A stretch of 14,936 bases of DNA from CAYWNK01 sp047639615 (GTDB lineage Bacteria > Planctomycetota > UBA1135 > GCA-002686595). Shown here piece by piece: positions 7,762 to 13,582 of the stretch (position 1 is its first letter; every line of letters starts with the position of its first letter). Under the pieces are notes generated by a model, which saw nothing but the letters and a program-made list of their open reading frames with translations, was not told the origin of the DNA and did no database searches. The position numbers were made by a program, and so were the translations under genes. Where the stretch lies: positions 1-14,936 of the forward strand of contig JBLIOL010000110.1 in NCBI GenBank assembly GCA_047639615.1, in the 5' to 3' direction.

Positions 7762-9504
7762 TTAGCGCCCGTCGTATTCGATTTGGCCATCGATCACTGT
7801 GAGTAGGCATCGAGCGCCAAGAATGCGCTTGGCCTGACCCGGACCGATGCCGATCAGGTCGCGGTCGAAGATGCTCATGTCGCAGGCATAGCCCGGTAGC
7901 AAGCGCCCGCGGCGCGACTCTTGATCGGCTGCGTAGGCCGCTCCCCAAGCGAAGGCGGCGGCGGCCTCCGCGGGGGTCAAGCACTGGTCCGCGTACCAGC
8001 CACCTGCGGGCGAACCGCTGGCGTCCTGACGGGTCACGGCCGCGTACAAGCCCAAGAGCGGGTCGGCCTTTTCGACCGGGAAGTCACTGCCCAAGGCGAG
8101 CGGCGAGTTGGGCGTCTCCATGCGGCGCCAGGCGTAAGCGCCAAGCACGCGCTCGGGGCCAACGCGCTGTTCGGCCCAACGCATATCGCTGGTGGCATGC
8201 GTCGGTTGCACGGAAGGAATCACGCCCAACTCCCCCAGGCGTTGCAGGTCGCTGATAGCGACGACCTGGGCGTGCTCAATGCGTGGGCGCAAGGTCTTCA
8301 TGCCAGCGACCTCACCCGCCACCTGCTCGTAAACGTCGAGCACCATACGATTTGCGGCATCGCCGATGGCGTGGGTTGCGGGCTGCATGCCGGCCTGCGC
8401 GCACAGGCGCACCAGGCGCAGCAACTCCGCACGATCGAAGCGGATCAAACCCTGCTCATGGGGCGCATCGTGATAGGGCTCGAGCAGGGCCGCTCCGCGA
8501 GAGCCGAGAGCACCGTCCGCCATGAGCTTGACCCCGAGTACCTGGAAGCGATCCTTGGCGTCGGGTGCCAAAGGCAAGCCGCGCAGGCCGCCCGCATCTT
8601 GCAGCCCATTGCCCCACAGATAGGCAGCGATGCGCAGGCGCAGCTTGCCCTCATCGCGCAGGCGCTGAAAAATCTCAACGCCCTCGCGCCCGATGCCCAT
8701 GTCATGCACGCAGGTCAGGCCCAGGGAGAGCAGCTGATCCTGAGCGGCCAAAATCGCGCGCTCCATACTGCCGCTCTCGGCGTCAGGCACCTGCGCGCCG
8801 ACAGCCCCCATGGCCGTATCGATGAAGACACCGGTGGGCTTTCCGGAGCTATCTAAATGAATGCGCCCGCCCTCGATCATCGGCTCCTCGATGACCACGT
8901 CGTAGAGCCCGGCCGCTTGCAAGGCCATCTGATTAGCCAGGGCCGCATGTCCGTCCACCCGACGCACGAAGACCGGGTGCCCGGGAACGGCTGCGCTCAG
9001 GGGACCGTGCTCGGGGAACTCGGCCCCAGGCCACAGGGTTTGGTCCCAGCCGCGGCCCGTGACCCAGGTCCCCGGCGGCAGCTCCGCCGCGTGCTTGACG
9101 ATGCGCTCGATGACTTCCTCGTAGCTGGTCGAACCAGCCAGGTCCACCTGCTCAAGCAAGGCTCCATAGCTGGCCACATGTCCGTGCGCATCTTGCAGTC
9201 CGGGGATGGCTGTGGCCCCATCGAGGTCCACGCGCTCGATGCCCGCCAACTGCCAGCGCGCTTCCAGGTCCGCCAACTCGCCCAGGGCCAGGACCACCCC
9301 GTCCACGCAAAGCAGCGCATCGCCCTGGGCCCCGGGCTGGCCCTCGTCCGCGACCACACCGCTGTAGATCGTCCCGCCGTGGAAGAGCAGCGCCTGCCCA
9401 TCGGGCAGGGGCTGGGCCTCAAGGACCTCCGGAGCCGAGCGGCAGGCGGCCAAGAGCAGGAGCGAGACGGCGAGCACGAGGGAGCGCGGCTGGGGGGCTT
9501 GCAT
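7762..9504 (-). CDS. YtcJ-type amidohydrolase (Amidohydro_3), predicted lipoprotein
   Basis: This 580-residue metal-dependent hydrolase belongs to the amidohydrolase superfamily, Amidohydro_3/YtcJ group, which hydrolyses amides or related bonds of mostly unknown substrates. With the start at ATG 9504 the sequence has a clear lipoprotein signal (SLVLAVSLLLLAAC, Cys21). Metal-site residues are all visible: HxH at 107-109 (DAHGH), the carboxylated-lysine candidate K326 (GVKLMADGALGSRG), H378 (THAIGD), H411 (RIEHAQ) and D474 (LGSDFPVEKADP). The C-terminus returns to the small beta domain (CDMSIFDRD ... LTVIDGQIEYDGR). The frame stays open to TTG 9540 and contains an ATG at 9516, but 9504 gives the cleanest signal peptide. 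The enzyme is probably envelope-bound, while its partner OsmC protein is cytosolic, so shared substrate is not implied. Confidence 0.9.
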   Translation of the reverse strand: MQAPQPRSLVLAVSLLLLAACRSAPEVLEAQPLPDGQALLFHGGTIYSGVVADEGQPGAQGDALLCVDGVVLALGELADLEARWQLAGIERVDLDGATAIPGLQDAHGHVASYGALLEQVDLAGSTSYEEVIERIVKHAAELPPGTWVTGRGWDQTLWPGAEFPEHGPLSAAVPGHPVFVRRVDGHAALANQMALQAAGLYDVVIEEPMIEGGRIHLDSSGKPTGVFIDTAMGAVGAQVPDAESGSMERAILAAQDQLLSLGLTCVHDMGIGREGVEIFQRLRDEGKLRLRIAAYLWGNGLQDAGGLRGLPLAPDAKDRFQVLGVKLMADGALGSRGAALLEPYHDAPHEQGLIRFDRAELLRLVRLCAQAGMQPATHAIGDAANRMVLDVYEQVAGEVAGMKTLRPRIEHAQVVAISDLQRLGELGVIPSVQPTHATSDMRWAEQRVGPERVLGAYAWRRMETPNSPLALGSDFPVEKADPLLGLYAAVTRQDASGSPAGGWYADQCLTPAEAAAAFAWGAAYAADQESRRGRLLPGYACDMSIFDRDLIGIGPGQAKRILGARCLLTVIDGQIEYDGR

Positions 9505-9570
9505 GCTCCACAGCATCCCCGCCGCAAGACCTACCCGCAAGGGCCGCCCTCCCCGTTACCCTGGCAAGCT

Positions 9571-10311
9571 ATGCCTCCCCTCACCGACCGCATCGCCCTC
9601 GTCACCGGAGCCTCCTCGGGCATCGGCGCCGCCACCGCCCGCGCCCTCACCGCCGCCGGCGCCACCGTACACCTGGCCGCCCGCCGCAAGGACCGCCTGG
9701 AAGCGCTCGCCGCCGAGCTCCCCCGTAGCCAGGTGCTCGAGCTCGACGTCTGCGATGGCGACGCCTCCCAGAGCGCCCTAGAAGGCCTCGGCATCAATCT
9801 CGTCGTGGCCAACGCCGGCCTGGCCCGCGGCGTCGGTCCCCTACAAGAGGGCGACCATCGCGACTGGAAAGCCATGATCGACACCAATGTGCTCGGCCTA
9901 CTGCACACGGTGCGACCCTGCCTGCCGGGCATGCTCGCGGCCGGCCGCGGGGATGTGGTGCTGCTCGGCAGCGTCGCCGGCCGCCAGGTCTACCCCGGCG
10001 GCAACATCTACAACGCCAGTAAGCACGCGGTCAAAGCCATCTACGAGGCCCTACGCCTGGACACCGTCGGCAGCGGCCTGCGCTTCACCACCGTGGACCC
10101 CGGCATGGTCGAGACCGAATTCAGCAAGGTGCGTATGGACGGCGATCAGGCTGCCGCAGACGCCGTCTACGCCGGAATGACCCCCCTTACGCCCGCCGAT
10201 GTGGCCGATGCGATCCTGTACGCCGTGACCCGCCCCGCCCACGTGAATGTGGGCGAATTGGTGCTCTGGCCCACGGACCAGGCCAGCACCCGCGACGTGA
10301 CCCGAAAATAG
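9571..10311 (+). CDS. Short-chain dehydrogenase/reductase, YdfG-like
   Basis: This 246-residue classical SDR is an NADP-preferring oxidoreductase. The cofactor motif TGASSGIG is at 12-19, with R38 and R39 after strand 2, which favours NADPH. NAG is at 81-83, N106 helps the tetrad, catalytic S134 (GSVAG), Y147 and K151 (YNASK) follow. The C-terminal part (EFSKVRMDGD, LTPADVADAILYAV, RPAHVNVGEL) is close to the pattern of E. coli YdfG, a 3-hydroxy acid / serine dehydrogenase, so that is the best function guess. The frame stays open far upstream across the divergent amidohydrolase, but the protein clearly begins at ATG 9571, giving normal length. The divergent intergenic region is 66 bp. The stop is followed within 5 nt by the palindromic repeats. 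Confidence 0.92.
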   Translation: MPPLTDRIALVTGASSGIGAATARALTAAGATVHLAARRKDRLEALAAELPRSQVLELDVCDGDASQSALEGLGINLVVANAGLARGVGPLQEGDHRDWKAMIDTNVLGLLHTVRPCLPGMLAAGRGDVVLLGSVAGRQVYPGGNIYNASKHAVKAIYEALRLDTVGSGLRFTTVDPGMVETEFSKVRMDGDQAAADAVYAGMTPLTPADVADAILYAVTRPAHVNVGELVLWPTDQASTRDVTRK

Positions 10312-10315
10312 AGCC

Positions 10316-10497
10316 CTAGGAGCGTGTCGCGCATAGCCGAGTTTGCGAGGCATGTGCCATTTTTCGCGAGGCAAGGCGCGCCAAGACCCTCGTAACCGTA
10401 GCTACTCGGGGCTTGGTGCAACGCAGCATCGCGGATTAGGGCGCGTGGCTCGCGAAGTTGGCGTGGCTCGCGAAATGGGCTATGTGCGACACGCTCC
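10316..10497 (+). repeat. Palindromic MITE-like unit 1
   Basis: The unit begins with CTAG directly after the SDR gene. Its outer arms, 10319-10338 and 10478-10497, are inverted repeats matching at 19 of 20 positions (GGAGCGTGTCGCGCATAGCC on the left). The inverted symmetry continues less exactly for about 40 more bases with repeated GCGAG(G/C)CA-type words; GCGTGGCTCGCGAA occurs in similar form twice on the right. The centre holds GGCAAGGCG (10370-10378), an imperfect hairpin (10381-10416, CCAAG against CTTGG and CCC against GGG) and GCAACGCAGC (10418-10427). There is no convincing ORF. It looks like a non-autonomous, structured dispersed repeat; a second copy of its left end is at 4-29. Confidence 0.75.
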
Positions 10498-10498
10498 G

Positions 10499-10663
10499 AG
10501 CAGGCCGCTTAAAAAACAGCGGCCCAGCGATTGGTTTCCACGGATCGTCTGGCAAGGCGACAGGTGCCCCCCATAGTGGTGGCTATTTGGGGGTTCTGGC
10601 AACGCAGCCAGGCGCTTCGTGGGAGCCGAGCGACAAGTCGCTGTTTTTTAAGCGGGCTGCTAG
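10499..10663 (+). repeat. Palindromic MITE-like unit 2
   Basis: The outer arms 10499-10521 and 10639-10661 are inverted repeats matching at 22 of 23 positions (core CCGCTTAAAAAACAGCG), and the right edge ends in CTAG (10660-10663). Inside are GGCAAGGCG (10551-10559), a hairpin (10567-10576 with 10583-10593; CCCCCCATAG against CTATTTGGGGG) and GCAACGCAGC (10599-10608). The two inner words are 48 nt apart, exactly as in unit 1, although the outer arms are unrelated. The left arm also folds alone: GGCCGCT (10503-10509) pairs with AGCGGCC (10518-10524). No coding content is seen. Confidence 0.75.
10629..10649 (+). terminator. Possible intrinsic terminator within unit 2
   Basis: AGCGA and TCGCT (10629-10633, 10638-10642) form a stem with loop CAAG, followed by G and six T at 10644-10649. 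This has the form of a Rho-independent terminator reading on the plus strand, and could end the SDR transcript. The stem is short, and the T run is also part of the repeat arm, so termination may be a by-product of the repeat. Confidence 0.45.
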
Positions 10664-10695
10664 CGCGACCATCCCCGCTGCACCCCTCGCCGGTC

Positions 10696-10701
10696 TATTA
10701 T
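10696..10701 (+). promoter_or_regulatory. Possible -10 box upstream of the S1 gene
   Basis: TATTAT stands out in a GC-rich stretch just right of the repeats. If it is a -10 box, transcription would start near 10708 and the S1 protein would start at ATG 10769, not 10700, whose codon overlaps the box. No good -35 element is visible at the expected distance, so this is weak. Confidence 0.3.
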
Positions 10702-11980
10702 GGACGCCTCGATTCGCGCGCAGATCGCGCCGGACGACTCCCGACCTGTTCCTGCACCTGCTTCTTCGATGACCCCCGACCCGAACGCTTCCCAACTCGA
10801 CAACGAGATCTCCGCCGCCCTCGATGGTGTCAACCTGCAGGAGGTCGCCGCTCAGGAAGAGGCGGCACCCGGCACCGGCCTGCGTGAGGGTCTCATGGAC
10901 GGCGTGGTGCAAGGCATCGCCGGCGACGACGTGATCGTCGAGCTCGGCCCGCGCATGCAAGGCGTCGCCTCCATGCGCGAGTTCGACGAGCCGCCCAAGG
11001 TAGGCGACAAGCACCGCTTCATGCTGCGTGGTAAGGAAGACGACCTGTGGGTGCTCTCCCTACGCGCCGCCCAAGCACTCGCCGCTTGGGCCGACCTGGA
11101 AGTCGGCTCCCTGGTAAAAGCTCAAGTCACCGGCCAAAACCAAGGCGGCCTGGAGCTGAAGATCGGTAGCAACGCCGCCTTCATGCCCGCCAGCCAGGTT
11201 TCCCTGCGCCGCACCGAAGACATCTCTGGCTTCGTCGGCCAGACGATCACCGCCGAGGTGATGGAGATCAACCGCGGGCGCAAGCGCGTGGTGCTCTCGC
11301 GCCGCAAGGTGGAAGAGCGCGAACAAATGGCCGCCCTCAGTGAAGCTGTCGGCCGCCTACACCCGGGCCTCAAGCTCAGCGGCAAGATCACCCGCATCGA
11401 AGGCTTCGGTGCCTTCGTCGACATCGGCGGCGGCGTCGAGGGCATGGTGCACGTGTCCAACATCTCGCGCAAGCGCATCGAGAATCCCGCCGACGTCCTC
11501 GAAGTCGGCGCGGAAGTCCAGGTTCAGATCCTCGAGGTCAAGAACGACGGCAAGAAGATCAGCCTGGGCATGAAGCAGCTTGAGCCCGATCCCTGGGACA
11601 CCGCTGAGGCCAAGTACGGCATCGACCGCGAGGTCTCCGGCAAGGTCACGCGCCTGATGGACTTCGGCGCCTTTGTGGAATTGGAGCCCGGGCTCGAAGG
11701 TCTGCTGCACGTCTCCCAACTGGGCCGCGATCGCGTGCGCAACGTTGGCGACGTGATCAAGGTCGGTGAGGAAGTCACCGTGCGCATCACCGAGATCGAC
11801 CGCTTCGCCGGTCGCATGTCCCTCTCGCGCCTCGACTCCCGCGGCGCGGTGCTCGGCTCCGATGAGGCAGTGCCCTCAGCTGAGATCGATCAGGTGCTCG
11901 CCAAGCCCACCGAGGGCGGCATCGGCACCAACTTTGGTAACCTGTTCAAGGCTGCCATGGAGAAGAAGAAGCCCAACTAG
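10700..11980 (+). CDS. S1-domain RNA-binding protein (RpsA-like, four S1 domains)
   Basis: This 426-residue cytosolic protein has four S1/OB-fold RNA-binding domains at about residues 65-122, 135-203, 223-293 and 309-378, and is probably a ribosomal protein S1-like translation factor. Domains 3 and 4 are canonical (GKITRIEGFGAFVDIGGGVEGMVHVSNIS; GKVTRLMDFGAFVELEPGLEGLLHVSQL, quoted in parts: GFGAFVDI, MVHVSNIS, DFGAFVEL, LLHVSQL), domain 1 is divergent. E. coli S1 has six domains, so this is a shorter form. The Lys-rich tail (MEKKKPN) is usual for such proteins. Two starts are possible: ATG 10700 or ATG 10769. Neither has a good Shine-Dalgarno; the 23 extra residues are Pro/Ala-rich and unlike a conserved N-terminus, so 10769 (403 residues) may be correct. 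The gene is monocistronic, with a stem-loop after its stop. Confidence 0.88.
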   Translation: MDASIRAQIAPDDSRPVPAPASSMTPDPNASQLDNEISAALDGVNLQEVAAQEEAAPGTGLREGLMDGVVQGIAGDDVIVELGPRMQGVASMREFDEPPKVGDKHRFMLRGKEDDLWVLSLRAAQALAAWADLEVGSLVKAQVTGQNQGGLELKIGSNAAFMPASQVSLRRTEDISGFVGQTITAEVMEINRGRKRVVLSRRKVEEREQMAALSEAVGRLHPGLKLSGKITRIEGFGAFVDIGGGVEGMVHVSNISRKRIENPADVLEVGAEVQVQILEVKNDGKKISLGMKQLEPDPWDTAEAKYGIDREVSGKVTRLMDFGAFVELEPGLEGLLHVSQLGRDRVRNVGDVIKVGEEVTVRITEIDRFAGRMSLSRLDSRGAVLGSDEAVPSAEIDQVLAKPTEGGIGTNFGNLFKAAMEKKKPN

Positions 11981-11990
11981 CTTCGAATGC

Positions 11991-12023
11991 GCCGCGGCTG
12001 CACCTCTACGGTGCGGCTGCGGC
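11991..12023. terminator. Strong stem-loop between convergent genes
   Basis: A 14-bp stem (11991-12004 with 12010-12023) has all positions paired, two of them as G-T wobbles, around a TCTAC loop. It lies in the 51-bp gap between the stop codons of the S1 gene and the convergent CheX-like gene, so it could serve both. Neither side has a T run, so it is either a Rho-type barrier, a 3' end stabiliser or an atypical terminator. Confidence 0.55.
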
Positions 12024-12031
12024 CGCGACGA

Positions 12032-12601
12032 CTATTCGTCGCTCTCGAGCACCGTGCCGGGCAGCATCAGCACGTAGGTCTGGTCCTCAAAGCCCTGCAG
12101 CGTCATGACGCCGTGCGCCACCAGGAGGTCCTCGCCCTCGCGGTACGCAAGAGCCGGACGCACGTCTGCTTTTACGCCCTGGCAGCCACTGAACTCCACG
12201 CGCAGCTCCGGCATCTCCAGCTCGCGGAAGGCCACGCCGGTAGCACCGGCGATGAAATTGCCCAGCTCGAGCATGGCGTCCTTGGCCGGCCCATCCAAGG
12301 CCACTTCCTTGCGCGACTCAAAGAGCGCCGGCTCAGGCAACATCAAGAGCCCGCCCGCAAGGGCCACGGCATCCACAAAGGGAATCAGCACGCAGCCCGG
12401 ATTGCTGCCATTCCCCTGGTGCACGTCCATGCGGAAGGAGATGTGCACCTGCCCCGTTCCCGCCGGACGGTGATCCATGCGCTCCGTCTGCAGGTTGCCC
12501 ACCTTGAGCTCGCGGTCCGAAATCATTGCCAGATCCACGGCGATGTGCTGCAGGACCTCCCGTAGGAGCGTCGTCTCGTTGGTGGCCAGATTCGGATTCA
12601 T
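12032..12601 (-). CDS. CheX/CheC-like CheY-phosphatase family protein
   Basis: This 189-residue cytosolic protein resembles the CheC/CheX/FliY phosphatase family, which removes phosphate from CheY-type response regulators. The key pattern DAMLELGN at 108-115 gives D-x3-E-x2-N, with the catalytic pair E112 and N115, followed by FIAGATG as in the family (usually IAGNA). Only one such motif is present, as in CheX; the downstream Pro (P131) is closer than usual. Strands such as VHISFRM and the segment VLIPFVDAVALAGGLLMLP precede it. The start is ATG 12601; the frame is open up to 12757, but that stretch reads through hairpins after panB and looks non-coding. No Shine-Dalgarno is visible. No chemotaxis or response-regulator gene is near, so the partner is unknown. 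The assignment is from motif and overall pattern, so moderate. Confidence 0.68.
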   Translation of the reverse strand: MNPNLATNETTLLREVLQHIAVDLAMISDRELKVGNLQTERMDHRPAGTGQVHISFRMDVHQGNGSNPGCVLIPFVDAVALAGGLLMLPEPALFESRKEVALDGPAKDAMLELGNFIAGATGVAFRELEMPELRVEFSGCQGVKADVRPALAYREGEDLLVAHGVMTLQGFEDQTYVLMLPGTVLESDE

Positions 12602-12631
12602 GGGGAGCAGCGGGGATGCGTGAAATCGTGG

Positions 12632-12660
12632 ATGAAAGACCCCAGGCTTCGAGGTCGCAA
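12632..12660 (-). promoter_or_regulatory. Weak sigma70-like promoter candidate for the CheX-like gene
   Basis: On the minus strand TTGCGA (12655-12660) and TTTCAT (12632-12637) are 17 bp apart, about 30 bp before the start codon. Each matches the consensus at four of six positions. In GC-rich DNA this is suggestive only. Confidence 0.22.
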
Positions 12661-12693
12661 CTGTTCCATCGGTCCGCACCCCAGTCCCACTGC

Positions 12694-12747
12694 AGGCCAA
12701 GCTGGCCTTCTCAGCAATCCCCATGCGAGACAGGCCGCAAGGCGGCC
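12694..12747 (-). terminator. Two hairpins after panB
   Basis: Just past the panB stop (12761-12763), GGCCGC (12733-12738) pairs with GCGGCC (12742-12747) around a 3-nt loop; a second hairpin, AGGCCA (12694-12699) with TGGCCT (12703-12708), follows. Neither has a U tract on the minus strand. They may end or protect the panB transcript. The 159-bp gap to the CheX-like gene otherwise holds only a weak promoter candidate. Confidence 0.35.
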
Positions 12748-12760
12748 CTGCCCGCATGTC

Positions 12761-13582
12761 TCAATCGTAGCTTTCGTCCACGCTGGGGAATTCCCCGGCA
12801 CGGACATCGCCCACGTAGGTCTCGAAGGCCTGCTGAATGGTGGTCGCCAGGTCGCCGTAGCGGCGCACGAAACGCGGGTGGAAACGCGTGTAGAGCCCGA
12901 GCATGTCGTGGCTCACCAGAATCTGCCCGTCGCATTCCGGACCGGCACCGATGCCGATGACCGGGATCTCTACCGCGGCGGAGACCTCAGCACCCAGCTC
13001 GCGAGGCACCTTCTCGAGCACGATCGCAAAGGCGCCCGCATCCTGCAGACGCACCGCATCGCGCAGCAGCTCCTTGGCCTCCTGCGGCTCGCGCGCGCGT
13101 ACCTGGTAGGTGCCAAACTTGTGGATCGACTGCGGCGTCAGCCCCAAGTGGCCCATGACCGGAATGCCCACATCCACGATGCGCCGCACGGTATCGGCGA
13201 TTACGGCGCCGCCCTCAAGCTTGACCGCCTCCACGCCAGCTTCCTGAACCATGCGCCCGGCGTTGCGTAAGGCATCGTCCGAGTTCACCTGGTAGGACAT
13301 GAAAGGCAAGTCCCCCACCACCAGAGCCTGGCTCACCCCGCGGCGCACCAGCGAGGCGTGATAGAGCATGTGCTCGAGGGTCACGGTGACCGTGGTCTCG
13401 AGTCCCTGCACCACCGTGGCCACGGAATCGCCCACCAGGATCACGTCCACGTTAGCGGCGTCCAGGAGCGCTGCCATGGTGGCGTCGTAGGCCGTCAAGG
13501 CAGCGATGCGCTCCCCGGCCCGCTTCATCTCGAGCAAGCGGTGGGTGGTGACTTTTTTCTTGGGCGGCGGAGTGGTGCTCAT
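12761..13582 (-). CDS. panB: 3-methyl-2-oxobutanoate hydroxymethyltransferase
   Basis: PanB (ketopantoate hydroxymethyltransferase) adds a hydroxymethyl group from 5,10-methylene-THF to alpha-ketoisovalerate, the first committed step to pantothenate and CoA. The 273-residue length is usual. Metal-binding and active-site landmarks are present: GDS at 51-53 (D52), DLPFMSY at 91-97 (D91), KLEGG at 121-125 (E123), GHLGLTPQS at 144-152, catalytic E190 in IVLEKVP, and PVIGIGAGPECDGQILVSHD at 207-226. A Lys-rich lead (PPPKKK) precedes the conserved TTHRLLEMK. The start is ATG 13582, which overlaps the upstream dehydrogenase stop by 4 bp (ATGA), a better choice than the in-frame start at 13606. Partners panC and panD are not in the window. 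Confidence 0.96.
   Translation of the reverse strand: MSTTPPPKKKVTTHRLLEMKRAGERIAALTAYDATMAALLDAANVDVILVGDSVATVVQGLETTVTVTLEHMLYHASLVRRGVSQALVVGDLPFMSYQVNSDDALRNAGRMVQEAGVEAVKLEGGAVIADTVRRIVDVGIPVMGHLGLTPQSIHKFGTYQVRAREPQEAKELLRDAVRLQDAGAFAIVLEKVPRELGAEVSAAVEIPVIGIGAGPECDGQILVSHDMLGLYTRFHPRFVRRYGDLATTIQQAFETYVGDVRAGEFPSVDESYD

Noticed and set aside
7921..8856. 311-residue plus-strand open frame
   Set aside because: It is antisense to the conserved amidohydrolase and has the His/Gln/Ala-rich makeup of a GC-rich shadow frame.
9505..9540. TTG 9540 or ATG 9516 as amidohydrolase start
   Set aside because: Both place extra residues before an otherwise ideal lipoprotein signal; ATG 9516 cannot be fully excluded.
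8857..9570. Open frame extending the SDR protein by 238 residues at the N-terminus
   Set aside because: It runs antisense through the amidohydrolase, has no family features, and the SDR fold clearly begins at 9571.
10312..10699. CRISPR array or tRNA in the long non-coding stretch
   Set aside because: Repeats are inverted, not regularly spaced direct repeats, and no cloverleaf with a T-arm GTTCRA pattern was found.
10343..10887. Several small plus-strand open frames across the repeats
   Set aside because: They lie on palindromic repeat sequence, overlap each other in different frames and have no start signals.
12602..12757. N-terminal extension of the CheX-like protein by 52 residues
   Set aside because: The stretch includes two hairpins after panB and low-complexity residues; the family-like sequence starts at 12601.
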